Below are positions 28,753 to 35,818 of a stretch of DNA of 57,160 nt, piece after piece. The notes beneath the pieces are model-generated. The model did no database searches, was not told the DNA's origin, and worked only from the letters and a program-made list of their open reading frames with translations. Source of the stretch: a virus; IMG/VR virus record IMGVR_UViG_3300009182_000073, positions 1 to 57,160 of that record. One strand, given 5' to 3'. The translations under genes were made by a program, and so were the position numbers. Numbering within the stretch: the first letter of the stretch is position 1; every line of letters begins with the position of its first letter.

Positions 28753-28885
28753 CTATTTGATCTTCATCTATAGTGGCACCGCAGAATGGACAAAACCCTA
28801 CATTATAATGACGTTCGTCAAGATCATGTTTTATCTTGAAGACGGCATCACATTCGATGCACTCGTGGTGTTTATTTTTTGCCAT
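28706..28885 (-). CDS. small acidic zinc-ribbon protein
   Basis: A 59-aa protein, MAKNKHHECIECDAVFKIKH..., too short for most ORF filters. CIEC (9-12) and CPFC (32-35) form a two-CxxC ribbon, and the C-terminus is very acidic (QYEDLDNDDEDLS). The start at 28885 lies inside the 3' end of the cytidylyltransferase gene and the stop inside 28384..28752. The intact Cys pairs in a triple-overlap region support a real gene. It may bind a nucleic acid or protein partner; unproven. Confidence 0.7.
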   Translation of the reverse strand: MAKNKHHECIECDAVFKIKHDLDERHYNVGFCPFCGATIDEDQIDEQYEDLDNDDEDLS

Positions 28886-29325
28886 GTGTCGATTCCTCTC
28901 TTCTTTGCTTCAGTTTCAAATACTCTTGTTCTTAGATCTGATGAACTAAAGTAATGATCTCGCTTGTTAAAATAAATGTCAATTTTTCTTTTCTCACAGA
29001 TAACTTTGCCTGTGTACTCAGTATCTCTATACTCTTCACCCAAGATACGAACATCAATAGGTAAAGACATAAAGATATCTTCAAGTTCTTTTTCTGTAGA
29101 ATATACAATAATCTCATCGACGTGTTTACAAGCTGCAACTTGTATTTGTCGTTCGATTATGGATTGTACGGGTTTGTTTTTACTTAACCTGTCGATTGTT
29201 GGGTCGACTTGGATTGCTGCGATTAAATGATCGCATTGTCTTTTTGCCTCTTCAAGCATGATAACATGACCAGCATGAAAGAGATCAAAAGTACTGCAAG
29301 TAATTCCTATAATTTTATTACTCAT
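28831..29325 (-). CDS. cytidylyltransferase-like nucleotidyltransferase
   Basis: A 164-aa protein of the HIGH superfamily: GITCSTFDLFHAGHVIML with HxGH (H17-H20), CDHLIAAIQVDPT, then YFSSSDLRTRVF near the end, which corresponds to the ISSSxLR signature. The closest pattern is glycerol-3-phosphate cytidylyltransferase (TagD), although related adenylyltransferases share these motifs. It could prepare a nucleotide-activated group for capsule or DNA chemistry; not deducible. It begins as ATGA inside the stop of the dCMP deaminase. Confidence 0.8.
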   Translation of the reverse strand: MSNKIIGITCSTFDLFHAGHVIMLEEAKRQCDHLIAAIQVDPTIDRLSKNKPVQSIIERQIQVAACKHVDEIIVYSTEKELEDIFMSLPIDVRILGEEYRDTEYTGKVICEKRKIDIYFNKRDHYFSSSDLRTRVFETEAKKRGIDTWQKINTTSASNVMPSSR

Positions 29326-29789
29326 ATTTGCTCCACTTCAATTTTACATTGATTTAAAAATTCTATACCATTAGTATTTCTATAAGGGGTACGATAGAAT
29401 ACTTTATTTATACCTGCCACATGAATCATTTTACTACATTCAAAACAAGGTGCATGGGTAATATACATTGTAGCGCCCTCGCCTGATTCTGTCGAACGAG
29501 CTAATTTACCTATAGCATTTGACTCAGCATGAATTACCTCAGCTTTAGTCTTTAATGTATAGTTTGCACCTTCGTATTCTTCGATGGATTGACCGACACC
29601 ATAAGTAAAAGTTTCTCGTATTACATCTTCACAGTTGTTATCCCATCCCGCAGGAGTACCATTATAACCTATAGATATAACCCTATCATCTTTAGTTATA
29701 ATAGCACCAACCTTTAATCTTCTCGCATAAGATAGATCTGCATATGCCTCCGCAGCCGTCATATGTGCATAATCAATTTTCTTCGGCAT
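29322..29789 (-). CDS. dCMP deaminase
   Basis: A 155-aa zinc deaminase: VIHAESNAIGKLA (His87, Glu89) and APCFECSKMI (Cys115, Cys118) are the metal ligands and proton shuttle, with GYNGTPAGWDN in the substrate-side loop. The family converts dCMP to dUMP, which feeds ThyX for dTMP synthesis. Placement with ribonucleotide reductase and ThyX in one operon agrees with this. Length is normal for the family. It overlaps both neighbours. Confidence 0.9.
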   Translation of the reverse strand: MPKKIDYAHMTAAEAYADLSYARRLKVGAIITKDDRVISIGYNGTPAGWDNNCEDVIRETFTYGVGQSIEEYEGANYTLKTKAEVIHAESNAIGKLARSTESGEGATMYITHAPCFECSKMIHVAGINKVFYRTPYRNTNGIEFLNQCKIEVEQI

Positions 29790-29955
29790 TCCATTTACCT
29801 TCAGGGCATTTTTCCCATTTAATTAATGTCTTGCCCCATATGGCGCAACCGCACGAATCACAAAATTTTGCACCAATAATAATTTTTTTATGTTCACACG
29901 TATCACAAATTTGTCTGCGAACTATTACGTAGTTTGTTTTTTTATCGGAATCCAT
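29773..29955 (-). CDS. small zinc-ribbon protein
   Basis: A 60-aa protein, MDSDKKTNYVIVRRQICDTC.... CDTC and CDSCGC give a four-Cys ribbon, then KWEKCPEGKWN. I recall short phage proteins with CDSCGC and CP.GKW, of unknown role. It overlaps the next gene's start by 17 bases. Probably metal-binding. Confidence 0.7.
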   Translation of the reverse strand: MDSDKKTNYVIVRRQICDTCEHKKIIIGAKFCDSCGCAIWGKTLIKWEKCPEGKWNAEEN

Positions 29956-30143
29956 TTTTTACACCAATAATTAGGTTTCACCTTAGCATCCCAGGTTTTA
30001 CAATATTTTGTTCCTGGTACATATGCCCCACAATTTGCGCAATTTTCTTTACTATTACCTAAAGCATATGCAGGAGGTAATTTTTTATTAATTAAAGTAC
30101 CATCAGGATACTTTCTTTCTCTTATCTCATCAAAATTTTTCAT
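29925..30143 (-). CDS. small Cys-rich protein
   Basis: A 72-aa protein, MKNFDEIRERKYPDGTLINK.... The ATG at 30143 overlaps the stop of nrdB (ATGA). The motif CANCGAYVPGTKYCKTWDAK followed by YWCKKWIP has four Cys at x2-x9-x11 spacing, reminiscent of short Fe-S or zinc-binding proteins recalled from aquatic phages. Given the Fe-S assembly genes nearby, an Fe-S ligand set is a possibility to test. Confidence 0.7.
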   Translation of the reverse strand: MKNFDEIRERKYPDGTLINKKLPPAYALGNSKENCANCGAYVPGTKYCKTWDAKVKPNYWCKKWIPIKKQTT

Positions 30144-31123
30144 GCAGCCTTTCCCCACACATCATGCCAGTTTCCTGACAAGGCACCTTTTGCGTAGTCT
30201 GTTGCTCTGTTTTCAAAGAAATTAGTATGCGTTGGAGCATTGATCATTTCTTCAACCCATGGTAAAGGATTCTTTTTACGCTTAAAGATGCCTTTTAGTC
30301 CAAGACTAATTAGACGTCTGTCAGCAATGTAACGAATATATTCCTTTACGTCGTTCTCTGTTAACCCTTCGATAGCGCCAGATTTGAAAGACAGTTCAAT
30401 AAACTTATCTTCAAGACTAACCATCTTCTCCGCAATCGAGTAGATCTTTTCTTTGAGAGTATCATTCCATATCTCCTTATTTTCTTCGATGTAGTTACGG
30501 AATAATTTAATCATGCCCTCGGCGTGTTGTGTCTCATCAACAATAGACCAAGTAACAATTTGTCCCATACCGCGCATCTTACCCATACGAGGGAAGTTAA
30601 GTAACATAATAAAGGAACTGAATAGTTGCATACCTTCAGTAAATGCGCTGAACACCGCAATATGTTCTGCGGTTGAAGCAATCGTACCATTCTTAGATGA
30701 AATATCAAGAACAAAGTCATGCTTATCTTTCATTTCTTGATATTCTAGAAATTGATTGTAAGTTGTTTCTGGTAATCCTAGTGTCTCAATTAAATGAGAA
30801 TATGCCGCAATATGTAATGCCTCACGGGCTGCAAAACCCATAAGCATCATTCTTATTTCAGGTTGCGGAAAGTAAGGTAGATAATTTTTGACATATCCAC
30901 CAGCGACATCAATATCTCCCTGAGTAAAGAATCGGAAGATGTGCGTAAGGAATTGTTTTTCTTCATTTGATAATTTCTTTTTCCAATCTTTAACATCCTC
31001 ATGCATGGGTACTTCGGTATGTAACCAATGGCTTTGTTCATGTTTTAACCATGCATCATATGCCCAGGGGTAATTAAAGGGTTTAAACGAATTTCTATCA
31101 TCCGTCATTTTTGTCTTTTTCAT
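30140..31123 (-). CDS. nrdB: class I ribonucleotide reductase, beta subunit
   Basis: A 327-aa diiron/radical subunit. It has ligand Asp70, then AREALHIAAY with Glu101, His104 and Tyr108 (the position of E. coli Tyr122), Glu163 in TEGMQLF, and Glu197 and His200 in VDETQHAEG. The spacing matches E. coli NrdB for E-x2-H-x3-Y and E-x2-H. The C-terminus (NWHDVWGKAA) would dock to the alpha subunit. It reduces ribonucleotides together with the split alpha subunit encoded upstream. The radical Tyr is present. Confidence 0.95.
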   Translation of the reverse strand: MKKTKMTDDRNSFKPFNYPWAYDAWLKHEQSHWLHTEVPMHEDVKDWKKKLSNEEKQFLTHIFRFFTQGDIDVAGGYVKNYLPYFPQPEIRMMLMGFAAREALHIAAYSHLIETLGLPETTYNQFLEYQEMKDKHDFVLDISSKNGTIASTAEHIAVFSAFTEGMQLFSSFIMLLNFPRMGKMRGMGQIVTWSIVDETQHAEGMIKLFRNYIEENKEIWNDTLKEKIYSIAEKMVSLEDKFIELSFKSGAIEGLTENDVKEYIRYIADRRLISLGLKGIFKRKKNPLPWVEEMINAPTHTNFFENRATDYAKGALSGNWHDVWGKAA

Positions 31124-31138
31124 TTTTGCCTATTCTTT

Positions 31139-31462
31139 TTATACAGAAAAACTACTACCACAACCACAGGTTGTTTCCGCATTTGGATTTTTTATAACAA
31201 ACTGTGAGCCTTGTATATCTTCTTTGTAATCTATGCTTGCACCTTGTAGATACTGCATGCTCATAGCATCTATTAATATTTTAGTTTTTTCGAGAGGTAT
31301 TTCAAAATCATCCTCATTCATTACCTCATCAAATGTAAACCCATAGCTCATTCCACTACAACCACCACCTTGTACAAATGTCCTTAAACATAAATCGGGA
31401 TTACCCTCTTCTATAAAAAGATCTAAAATTTTTGTCTTTGCTGATTCTGTTATGGTTATCAT
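31139..31462 (-). CDS. A-type Fe-S cluster carrier (ErpA/IscA-like)
   Basis: A 107-aa protein: [17 protein letters not shown] (Cys35) and [11 protein letters not shown] (Cys99, Cys101) are the three invariant Cys of A-type carriers, and the length is typical. These carriers receive clusters from IscU and pass them to apo-enzymes. It is the second such protein in this operon (see 32095..32421) and more like ErpA than IscA by its QGGGCSG loop. Neighbours: unknown gene with four-base ATGA overlap. Confidence 0.9.
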   Translation of the reverse strand: MITITESAKTKILDLFIEEGNPDLCLRTFVQGGGCSGMSYGFTFDEVMNEDDFEIPLEKTKILIDAMSMQYLQGASIDYKEDIQGSQFVIKNPNAETTCGCGSSFSV

Positions 31463-32094
31463 TTTTGTCCCTCGTACATTACTGTGTTAGTTTCGCCGAG
31501 TGCCCATTTTGAATCCGTTTCAACTGACCATTTCTTTGTTGCAACTTTAAAGTCTGGGTATTTTAGTTCTTTTGGATTACTACTTGGTTCTAATATGATT
31601 AAACGATTATTTGGCTGAGCAGCAAACTGACCATTATCACACTGGATGAAATTATAAGACTTGTGATCCTCGACATCCTCGCTAAAACCTGTATCAAGTG
31701 TGTTAAAATCAGGATGAGCACTATCAACTGTAAAAAGATAAACACCATACATCCAATCTCCATTTTTTAATTTAAACTTACACTTCATTGATTGTAACTG
31801 TGCTTTCTTTATAACAGCTATATCATATGAAAGGCAATCCCACAACTGAAGATAATCTAAAGGTAGAGGTTCTCCCTCAATTGGTTTCCAACAATATGCA
31901 TGCAGAGGTAATTTATCATACAATGCGCCATAATTATTTAGATATGATTCAATACGAAATGCTTGGCCTCTTAGAGACTTAACACTAACCCACCAGCAAG
32001 GTTCAAGTTCTCCGTGACCTTTTTCAAAATCATAAAGAAATTCTTTGCGAACAAAACATTTTACTGTAGGAAGATTTGCTACGATATGTGCCAT
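31459..32094 (-). CDS. conserved phage protein of unknown function
   Basis: A 211-aa protein, [20 protein letters not shown].... From memory it belongs to a family found in T4-like marine phages: an N-terminal [20 protein letters not shown], then [20 protein letters not shown] and [10 protein letters not shown]. It has several Trp and Cys but no recognised catalytic set. It sits between the two A-type carriers and overlaps the second, so a link with Fe-S delivery is only positional. Confidence 0.75.
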   Translation of the reverse strand: MAHIVANLPTVKCFVRKEFLYDFEKGHGELEPCWWVSVKSLRGQAFRIESYLNNYGALYDKLPLHAYCWKPIEGEPLPLDYLQLWDCLSYDIAVIKKAQLQSMKCKFKLKNGDWMYGVYLFTVDSAHPDFNTLDTGFSEDVEDHKSYNFIQCDNGQFAAQPNNRLIILEPSSNPKELKYPDFKVATKKWSVETDSKWALGETNTVMYEGQK

Positions 32095-32421
32095 TTATAC
32101 CCTAAAACTTTCTCCGCAACCACAGCGGTCTCGTTCGTTTGGATTTTTAAAATCGAATCCCTCGTTTAGACCATTTCTAACCCAATCCATGGTCAATCCT
32201 TTCAGATATATATCACTTTTTATATCAACTAAAACTATAAAATCTTTATGTGCGTAATTAATTACACCTACGGTTTCTTCATACTTATCCACATATTCAA
32301 GTGTATATGCCAATCCACTACAACCTGTAGTTTTTACGCCTAGTTTAATACCAACACCCTTACCCCGTTTCTGAAGTTGAGTTTTAATTTTATCATATGC
32401 TTTTTCAGTTAACGAGATCAT
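32095..32421 (-). CDS. iscA: A-type Fe-S cluster carrier IscA
   Basis: A 108-aa protein with Cys34 in TTGCSGLAYT and Cys100/Cys102 in RCGCGESFRV, the IscA ligands, plus the typical VLVDIKSDIYLKGLTMDWV core. It overlaps the end of iscU by 17 bases. It would take clusters assembled on the neighbouring IscU; the phage lacks IscS, HscA/HscB and ferredoxin here, so those would come from the host. Confidence 0.9.
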   Translation of the reverse strand: MISLTEKAYDKIKTQLQKRGKGVGIKLGVKTTGCSGLAYTLEYVDKYEETVGVINYAHKDFIVLVDIKSDIYLKGLTMDWVRNGLNEGFDFKNPNERDRCGCGESFRV

Positions 32422-32788
32422 GTTTCTTCTTATAGTCTAATACTGCAGCCTTTATAGCATCTTCTGCTAAAATAGAACAATGTATTTTTACTGGCGGGAG
32501 AGCAAGTTCTTCAGCAATGGCACTATTTTTGATAGTGAATGCTTCATCCAATGTTTTCCCTTTGACCCATTCTGTAACGAGTGAACTAGAAGCGATTGCG
32601 GAACCACATCCATATGTCTTGAAGCGAGCATCTCTAATAATACCATCTTCTACCTTTATTTGTAGTTTCATGACGTCGCCACAAGCAGGTGCCCCCACCA
32701 TACCTGTGCCGATTGTGTCGTCTGTCTCAAACTTGCCTACATTCCGAGGGTTTTCGTAATGATCGATTACCTTATCTGAGTAGGCCAT
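32405..32788 (-). CDS. iscU: Fe-S cluster scaffold IscU
   Basis: A 127-aa protein with all IscU ligands: GAPACGDVM (Cys36, Asp38), TYGCGSAIASSS (Cys61) and LPPVKIHCSIL (His103, Cys104). The LPPVK segment (97-101) that recruits HscA is intact, so cluster release by the host chaperone is possible. Size and N-terminus (MAYSDKVIDHYENPRNVG) are typical. It has no frameshift, so it is probably functional. Next to iscA and the reductase genes. Confidence 0.95.
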   Translation of the reverse strand: MAYSDKVIDHYENPRNVGKFETDDTIGTGMVGAPACGDVMKLQIKVEDGIIRDARFKTYGCGSAIASSSLVTEWVKGKTLDEAFTIKNSAIAEELALPPVKIHCSILAEDAIKAAVLDYKKKHDLVN

Positions 32789-32791
32789 ATA

Positions 32792-33040
32792 TTACCAAGT
32801 TACTTCGCCGCTAGAAATCTTTCTTAGGCCCATATTAATAGCACCCATTAAAAGCATTTGATATTCCGCAGGAACTACAAAGCCATAATTTGTTTGTACT
32901 ATTACTAATACACCTGCTACAATATTAGCCCAGAAAGTTTTACTATAGTACCACTTTTTGCCTGTTGCTTCGCTTACCATTGCTTCGTTAACTGCTTCAA
33001 TAATTTTTTCGTTAACTACTGTTTCTTTTTTCGTTGCCAT
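32792..33040 (-). CDS. holin-like small membrane protein
   Basis: An 82-aa protein. A charged N-terminus is followed by KKWYYSKTFWANIVAGVLVI, a membrane helix (about 33-50), a Pro/Tyr turn and a second hydrophobic stretch (YQMLLMGAINMGLRK), ending SSGEVTW. This W..SKT.W.N opening and NxxLRxxS/T end are typical of putative holins in many phages. It may set lysis timing, yet it lies among metabolic genes rather than with the endolysin. Confidence 0.65.
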   Translation of the reverse strand: MATKKETVVNEKIIEAVNEAMVSEATGKKWYYSKTFWANIVAGVLVIVQTNYGFVVPAEYQMLLMGAINMGLRKISSGEVTW

Positions 33041-33041
33041 T

Positions 33042-33089
33042 TTATTTCCTTATTTTTAGATGTTTACCGCCGCATAATGGGCATTCTTC
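33042..33089 (-). pseudogene. in-frame zinc-knuckle remnant after a Cys-rich gene
   Basis: Reading on in frame past the stop of 33099..33266, after a second TAA, the codons give EECPLCGGKHLKIRK then TAA. CPLCGG is a convincing half zinc ribbon. No start codon or ribosome site is available for it, so it looks like a detached C-terminal piece. Confidence 0.35.
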
Positions 33090-33098
33090 TTACATAAT

Positions 33099-33266
33099 TT
33101 AATTATTTCCCTTGACAATATTATCGTCTTTATCTCGGCATTCCGCGCATTCGCACTTATTACAAGAACAAGGGTTAGAAGGGCAGGAGCCCTGACAATG
33201 AGCGTCGTGTCCACACCTTTGGCATGTGTATCTGACGTATTGTTCATGTAAAAATGGTGTTTGCAT
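33099..33266 (-). CDS. small Cys-rich protein
   Basis: A 55-aa protein starting MQTPFLHEQYVRYTCQRCGH; the ATG at 33266 follows GAAGG, six bases before it. It has nine Cys, in CQRC, HCQGSCPSNPCSCNKCECAE, a pattern fit for zinc or Fe-S binding. I recall similar short proteins in T4-like aquatic phages. Frame 33056..33247 on the same strand is an overlapping shadow. Encoded right after the reductase alpha fragment. Confidence 0.75.
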   Translation of the reverse strand: MQTPFLHEQYVRYTCQRCGHDAHCQGSCPSNPCSCNKCECAECRDKDDNIVKGNN

Positions 33267-33268
33267 AT

Positions 33269-34357
33269 TTAACCTTCGCAAGCCAAACAAGTATCACCCT
33301 CAATTATTGCTTTCATATCTAATTCTTTAATAACTTCTCTTTCAATTCTTTTAGAGACTTTATCTGCTTTGCCAATCTTTTCAGAGCGGCAATAGTAAAG
33401 GGTTTTCAATCCTTGCTTCCATGCCATAAAATGTACAGCATGCAAATACATAATATTTGCATCTGGTCTAAAGAACAGATTAACAGATTGTGCTTGATCT
33501 ATATATTGCTGTCTATCGGCGGCGTGTTGGATAACCCAGCGTTGGTCTATTTCCATAGATGTTTTAAATACATCTTTTGTCCAATCATTCATCCAAGTTA
33601 AGTGTTGTACTGACCCGTCATTCGCAATAATTGAAGACCAAATGTCATTATAATCATTTTGAGATATTGTTCCACTATCGCTAGATAAATGATCTTGAAT
33701 AACTCTATCAAGCCATTTATTTTTATTAAGCATAGAACCACTTAGTGTATCTTGTCTATAGGCGTTAGCACGTAATGGCTCAACGGAAGGAGAAGTATTT
33801 CCCATAATAATAGAAGAAGAAGCGTTAGGAGCAATAGCAAGCATATGAGAAAAACGTCTACCTGTACCTGCAGCATCGGGCGCCTCGCCCCTCTCATGTC
33901 CTAATTTAAGATTTGCTTCATCTAATCCTTTTCGAATATGCTTAAAAATTTGTAGGTTTCTTCCCACTGCCATGGACGATTCCCAAGGAATATTATTTTT
34001 TTGTAAAAAGGCGTGCCAGCCTAGGGCTCCAATACCAATGCTACGCTCATTCCGAGCAGAGTAAATAGCCCTGGAAATGGCACTAGGTGCATTATCAATA
34101 AAATACTGTAGAACATTATCAAGCATTTCAGCAACATCAGCAAGGAAGAGAGGGTCAGATTTCCATTCATCGTAGTACTCCAAATTTAAAGATGACAAAC
34201 AACATACCGCGGTGCGTTCTTTATCTGTAGGTAAAATAATCTCAGAACATAAATTAGATTGTTTGATACTTAAACCAAGCTTCTTCTGAAAATCTGGCAT
34301 CGCTCTGTTACTGGTATCAATAAAATGTAGATATGGTTCACCTGTTTGCATTCTCAT
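33269..34357 (-). CDS. nrdA: ribonucleotide reductase alpha subunit, C-terminal fragment (split)
   Basis: A 362-aa protein starting MRMQTGEPYLHFIDTSNRAM, which in undivided NrdA is internal. It carries the radical-site motif NLCSE (Asn35, Cys37, Glu39), the partner Cys (AVCCLSS, Cys52), the Tyr pair for radical transfer (LYYCRS, Tyr321-322) and the C-terminal thiol pair TCLACEG (Cys357, Cys360). It overlaps the N-terminal half by ATGA, so the two are co-translated. No frameshift signal or endonuclease lies between them. All residues are intact, so a two-piece active enzyme is likely. Confidence 0.9.
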   Translation of the reverse strand: MRMQTGEPYLHFIDTSNRAMPDFQKKLGLSIKQSNLCSEIILPTDKERTAVCCLSSLNLEYYDEWKSDPLFLADVAEMLDNVLQYFIDNAPSAISRAIYSARNERSIGIGALGWHAFLQKNNIPWESSMAVGRNLQIFKHIRKGLDEANLKLGHERGEAPDAAGTGRRFSHMLAIAPNASSSIIMGNTSPSVEPLRANAYRQDTLSGSMLNKNKWLDRVIQDHLSSDSGTISQNDYNDIWSSIIANDGSVQHLTWMNDWTKDVFKTSMEIDQRWVIQHAADRQQYIDQAQSVNLFFRPDANIMYLHAVHFMAWKQGLKTLYYCRSEKIGKADKVSKRIEREVIKELDMKAIIEGDTCLACEG

Positions 34358-35079
34358 TTAATAATACGTTGCCATAATTCTCTAGCTGAAATAGTATCAC
34401 GTACTTCTCCGGAATGAGGATCTTTTAATTCCCATGTATCATCTGCATCTTTATCCAACATACATTTTTCAACTAATTGCATAAAGTTATCAGTAATATT
34501 AATACCGTGATGTAAATTAAGTGTCCTCATATTAGGATCACCTGTTGGTTTACGCATTTCTAAAAATATGAGAATATCCGGATGAGAAATATCAAGATAA
34601 GCGGCATAACTACCCCTACGAGTCCTACCTTGTCTATAAGCGAGAGATGATGCGTCATATGTGCGAAGGTGGGGCATAACTCCAACCGACTTATCATCCG
34701 CTGAACGAATTCCAATACCAATTCCAACTCCTCCGCCCAGCATACTGAGCCAATTTACTTCCGCGAGAGTACTAACCAAACCTTCAGCACTGTCATCGAG
34801 ATAAGGTAAAAAACAAGAAATAGGAAGACCACGCTTACTGCGACCAAAGCTAAGAATGGGAGTAGAATAAGAAAGCCAATGCTTGGATGAGTACTCATAA
34901 AGTCTCTGTGAATGCTTCTCATTAGTGCCAAACGCTTTGGATACATATGCGAACCTTTCCTGAGGAGAAACCTCATCTTCTGTCATATAACTTTCTTTTA
35001 ATCTTTTAATTCCCAATTCATCAAATAAACTATCTCTAGTATAATTGACATTAATCCCATGGACTACATCTTTAGTCAT
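34354..35079 (-). CDS. nrdA: ribonucleotide reductase alpha subunit, N-terminal fragment (split)
   Basis: A 241-aa protein, MTKDVVHGINVNYTRDSLFD..., with a GGAG site before the ATG. It contains the first redox Cys (LPISCFLPYLDD, Cys89), and LGGGVGIGIGIR and HHGINITDNF of the catalytic barrel. It ends LWQRIIK, immediately before the start of the next piece. There is no N-terminal ATP-cone, so the usual dATP switch seems to be missing. It works with 33269..34357 and nrdB. Confidence 0.9.
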   Translation of the reverse strand: MTKDVVHGINVNYTRDSLFDELGIKRLKESYMTEDEVSPQERFAYVSKAFGTNEKHSQRLYEYSSKHWLSYSTPILSFGRSKRGLPISCFLPYLDDSAEGLVSTLAEVNWLSMLGGGVGIGIGIRSADDKSVGVMPHLRTYDASSLAYRQGRTRRGSYAAYLDISHPDILIFLEMRKPTGDPNMRTLNLHHGINITDNFMQLVEKCMLDKDADDTWELKDPHSGEVRDTISARELWQRIIK

Positions 35080-35096
35080 TCTTACTCCAATTTTTA

Positions 35097-35372
35097 TTAT
35101 TTTACTGATTCAAAAATTTGTTTTTGAATTCGATACCATTCAACCCATGCATCATTTTTGACTGCACATTCATAATATGTCGTATAATTTATTGCTACTG
35201 TTTTAGATATATCACTTAGCTTAGCATCTTCTTTTAATTTTTCAAGTTGAGGACACTTATTTAAAAGGCTTTCGGGTACATCTGGAAATTTTGCAGTAAC
35301 AGGAACTGTTGTAGAACAGGCTGTTAATGTAACAGAAAATAAAACTAAAGTAAAATACTTAAATATATTCAT
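35097..35372 (-). CDS. outer-membrane spanin-like lipoprotein (Rz1-type)
   Basis: A 91-aa protein with a lipoprotein signal: a hydrophobic stretch to LTACS (Cys19 as lipidation site), then FPDVPESLLNKCPQLEKLKE and a helical region ending IQKQIFESVK. This fits o-spanins that link to an inner-membrane spanin to fuse the two membranes in lysis. It overlaps 35369..35815 as ATGA, the arrangement expected for a spanin pair. A Gram-negative host follows. Confidence 0.75.
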   Translation of the reverse strand: MNIFKYFTLVLFSVTLTACSTTVPVTAKFPDVPESLLNKCPQLEKLKEDAKLSDISKTVAINYTTYYECAVKNDAWVEWYRIQKQIFESVK

Positions 35373-35815
35373 TTTGGTTGGTCTGCAGCATCATTATGTG
35401 CTTTGATAAATTCTTTAGGGATCTCACAAATACCACCTGGTGCAAATTTTGTATCATATTTAACTATCTCTCTGTCCACATATGTAACAATATCATTACC
35501 TCGTCTAGTAATGTATTCGGTTTTCCTTACAATCTTTTCCACAATTTTTATATTTTCTTTTGCAGATTCTACCTCGGCTTTTGCTACTTTTTCTTCCATT
35601 TCTCTTACTCTAGCTTCCCATACAGCATTATTTACTAAACCGCCCTCAAGGAAAAGACCTAGTGCTACAAGTATATAGCCTATTATTTTTGCGGGGATTG
35701 CGTAGGTTCGAATGAAGGGAAGGAACCGAAGAAAAGTACTCGCAATTACGGTTATTATACCTGTTGCGAGTATTGCATGAAAAATCCAATTAGGAAGAAA
35801 AGATAGTATCCACAT
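35369..35815 (-). CDS. inner-membrane spanin-like protein (Rz-type)
   Basis: A 148-aa protein. Two hydrophobic stretches at the N-terminus (around residues 3-28 and 40-58) precede a charged coiled-coil (EARVREMEEKVAKAEVESAK) that continues to a small C-terminal part (FAPGGICEIPKEFIKAHNDA). This matches an i-spanin, with an additional membrane segment compared with the classical single-anchor form. It forms a two-gene unit with the lipoprotein that follows. Confidence 0.7.
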   Translation of the reverse strand: MWILSFLPNWIFHAILATGIITVIASTFLRFLPFIRTYAIPAKIIGYILVALGLFLEGGLVNNAVWEARVREMEEKVAKAEVESAKENIKIVEKIVRKTEYITRRGNDIVTYVDREIVKYDTKFAPGGICEIPKEFIKAHNDAADQPK

Positions 35816-35818
35816 AAC

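Noticed and set aside
33056-33247. A second frame overlapping the Cys-rich gene 33099..33266
   Set aside because: It lacks a ribosome site and its sequence is a shifted read of the Cys codons; the 33099..33266 frame has the site and the Cys pattern.
33269-35079. Programmed frameshift joining the two reductase fragments
   Set aside because: No slippery heptamer or downstream structure is evident at the ATGA overlap, and both pieces have their own start; coupled translation of two proteins is simpler.
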